A stretch of 33,868 nucleotides of DNA from RGIG8748 sp045606045 (lineage in GTDB: Bacteria; Bacillota; Clostridia; UMGS1810). The position numbers and the translations under genes were made by a program. The stretch is from assembly GCA_045606045.1 (NCBI GenBank), contig JAZURE010000062.1, positions 1 to 33,868 of the forward strand. Reading direction: 5' to 3'. The notes under the pieces were generated by a model, which searched no databases, was not told the origin of the DNA, and was given only the letters and a program-made list of their open reading frames with translations. Shown here piece after piece: positions 33,004-33,868 of the stretch. The first letter of the stretch is position 1, and each line of letters opens with the position of its first letter.

Positions 33004-33804
33004 ATGTATTGGCGAAAGCGGTTTGCCAGAGAAAATCCTGATAAATATTTAGAAGATGAAATCACAAAAATCCACACTGAAAATAAGGATTACGGATACA
33101 GACGAGTACATAAAGAACTACGAAACAGAAAGATTTTTGTTAACAAAAAGAAGGTTCAAAGAATTATGCAGAAATTAGGTTTTCAAGTTACATCATTTAC
33201 TCGTAAGAGCCGCAGATATAATTCATACAAAGGTAATGTTGGCAAAATAGCTCCTAACAGAATTAATCGTCGTTTCAATACATCTGTACCACATCAAAAG
33301 ATAACTACAGACACCACGGAGTTTAAGTATTATGAGATAGATAACAAAGGCAGAATGGTAATAAAGAAATTGTATTTAGACCCATTCCTCGATATGTTCA
33401 ATGGTGAAATTTTAAGTTACAGCATAACGCAAACACCATCAGCTATCGGGATATTATCTGCTCAAAAGAAAGCAATAGAAATAACATCTGATTGCCCATA
33501 TAGAAGAACATTCCATTCAGACAGAGGTTGGGCATATCAAATGAGTGCATATTCATTTGCACTTAAACAAAACAAAATATTTCAAAGCATGTCCCGAAAG
33601 GGTAATTGCTATGATAATTCTGTTATGGAAAATTTCTTTGGAATATTAAAGCAGGAAATGTATTACGGAACTACATATTACAGTTTTGATGAGCTTAAAG
33701 AAGCTATCGAAAAATATATAAAATATTACAACGAGAAAAGAATCAAAGAAAAACTTGGGTGGATGAGTCCGGTACAGTATCGACTCAACGCCTTGGCTGC
33801 ATAA
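33004..33804 (+). CDS. IS3-family transposase OrfB (DDE)
   Basis: 266 residues from the ATG at 33004. The frame is open back to 32839 and the conserved N-terminal stretch (ARIVHSLRGQFKLKDILAVVGFPKATYMYW) lies upstream of this ATG, so the protein is normally made as an OrfAB fusion by -1 frameshift. Catalytic DDE: Asp in TTDTTEF, Asp in HSDRGW, Glu in DNSVMENFFGILK. No stop or lesion is seen, so the element may be active. Confidence 0.92.
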   Translation: MYWRKRFARENPDKYLEDEITKIHTENKDYGYRRVHKELRNRKIFVNKKKVQRIMQKLGFQVTSFTRKSRRYNSYKGNVGKIAPNRINRRFNTSVPHQKITTDTTEFKYYEIDNKGRMVIKKLYLDPFLDMFNGEILSYSITQTPSAIGILSAQKKAIEITSDCPYRRTFHSDRGWAYQMSAYSFALKQNKIFQSMSRKGNCYDNSVMENFFGILKQEMYYGTTYYSFDELKEAIEKYIKYYNEKRIKEKLGWMSPVQYRLNALAA

Positions 33805-33806
33805 AA

Positions 33807-33839
33807 ATAGCGTAGCAGTCATTTAAACTACTACGCTAT
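33807..33839 (+). terminator. Hairpin after orfB
   Basis: ATAGCGTAG/CTACGCTAT stem (33807-33819 with 33827-33839, one mismatch) between the orfB stop and the right end. Confidence 0.6.
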
Positions 33840-33844
33840 AAAAA

Positions 33845-33868
33845 GTCTAACTTTTTGGGGTCACATTA
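33845..33868 (-). repeat. Right inverted repeat of the IS
   Basis: Reverse complement of the left end at 19 of 24 positions; touches the window edge. Confidence 0.75.

Larger units (their letters stand above)
32327..33868 (+). mobile_element. IS3-family (IS150-like) insertion sequence
   Basis: About 1.54 kb, two genes in -1 relation (orfA, orfB), and inverted ends: 32327-32350 and 33845-33868 match at 19 of 24 positions, sharing GTTAGAC and CCC...AAAA blocks. The right end reaches the last base of the window, so its exact limit and target duplication cannot be seen. It begins 28 bases after the acyl-CoA synthetase stop, so that gene is intact. Confidence 0.88.

Overview
The window looks like chromosome of a spore-forming, Gram-positive, moderately AT-rich member of the Clostridia, possibly from a gut or rumen-like habitat. 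This rests on a sigma-K-type sporulation factor with a BofC-like partner, a T-box leader, dockerin/cohesin modules, InlB-type repeats, strong GGAGG ribosome binding sites and consensus TTGACA-17-TATAAT promoters. I do not name a genus.

Layout. (1) 2-9556: three consecutive + strand genes for secreted modular proteins. The first is cut by the window edge and has Ig-like, cohesin, dockerin and InlB-type modules. The second, 1946 aa, has a signal peptide, a MACPF (perforin-like) domain, GLUG-type repeats, two Ig-like domains, a cohesin, a dockerin and several InlB-type repeats. The third is a small secreted cohesin protein whose ribosome binding site lies in the end of the second gene. (2) 9577-11280: an eroded stretch with a DUF2442/HTH gene, a DUF6870-like small gene typical of conjugative elements, and a fragment of an SGNH-type hydrolase flanked by an imperfect 51-bp repeat. 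(3) 11354-14375: a compact operon of low-molecular-weight tyrosine phosphatase, tRNA U34 modification genes (TrmR-like, TrhP-like) and a TRIC-type channel. (4) 14538-15663: a broken alpha/beta hydrolase gene and a Phd-Doc toxin-antitoxin pair with a promoter inside a palindrome. (5) 20075-15784 (minus strand): an operon of alanine/glycine symporter, AzlC, AzlD, MATE and TspO.

(6) 20154-23021: tRNA-Pro, a YitT gene and a LysR gene with overlapping divergent promoters, and tRNA-Val/Thr/Tyr. Downstream of both tRNA-Pro and tRNA-Tyr lies a short element ending in an exact second copy of the tRNA 3' end. (7) 23127-24205: sigK and a bofC-like gene whose stop codons overlap tail to tail. (8) 24353-29620: class A PBP, a cytidylate-kinase-like protein, a GH28-like beta-helix protein and an SDR oxidoreductase. 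(9) 29629-32298: a complete T-box leader whose specifier reads AUC (Ile), controlling an unusual XRE-HTH/cupin/acyl-CoA synthetase fusion. (10) 32327-33868: an IS3-family (IS150-like) element reaching the window end.

The strongest candidates for an undescribed system are the MACPF-cohesin-dockerin locus, which resembles a self-assembling, cellulosome-like platform carrying a pore-forming domain, and the Ile-T-box acyl-CoA synthetase, which could activate a branched-chain acid for isoleucine synthesis when charged tRNA-Ile is scarce. The tRNA 3'-end duplications are a third. All assignments come from reading motifs by eye; no database search was run.
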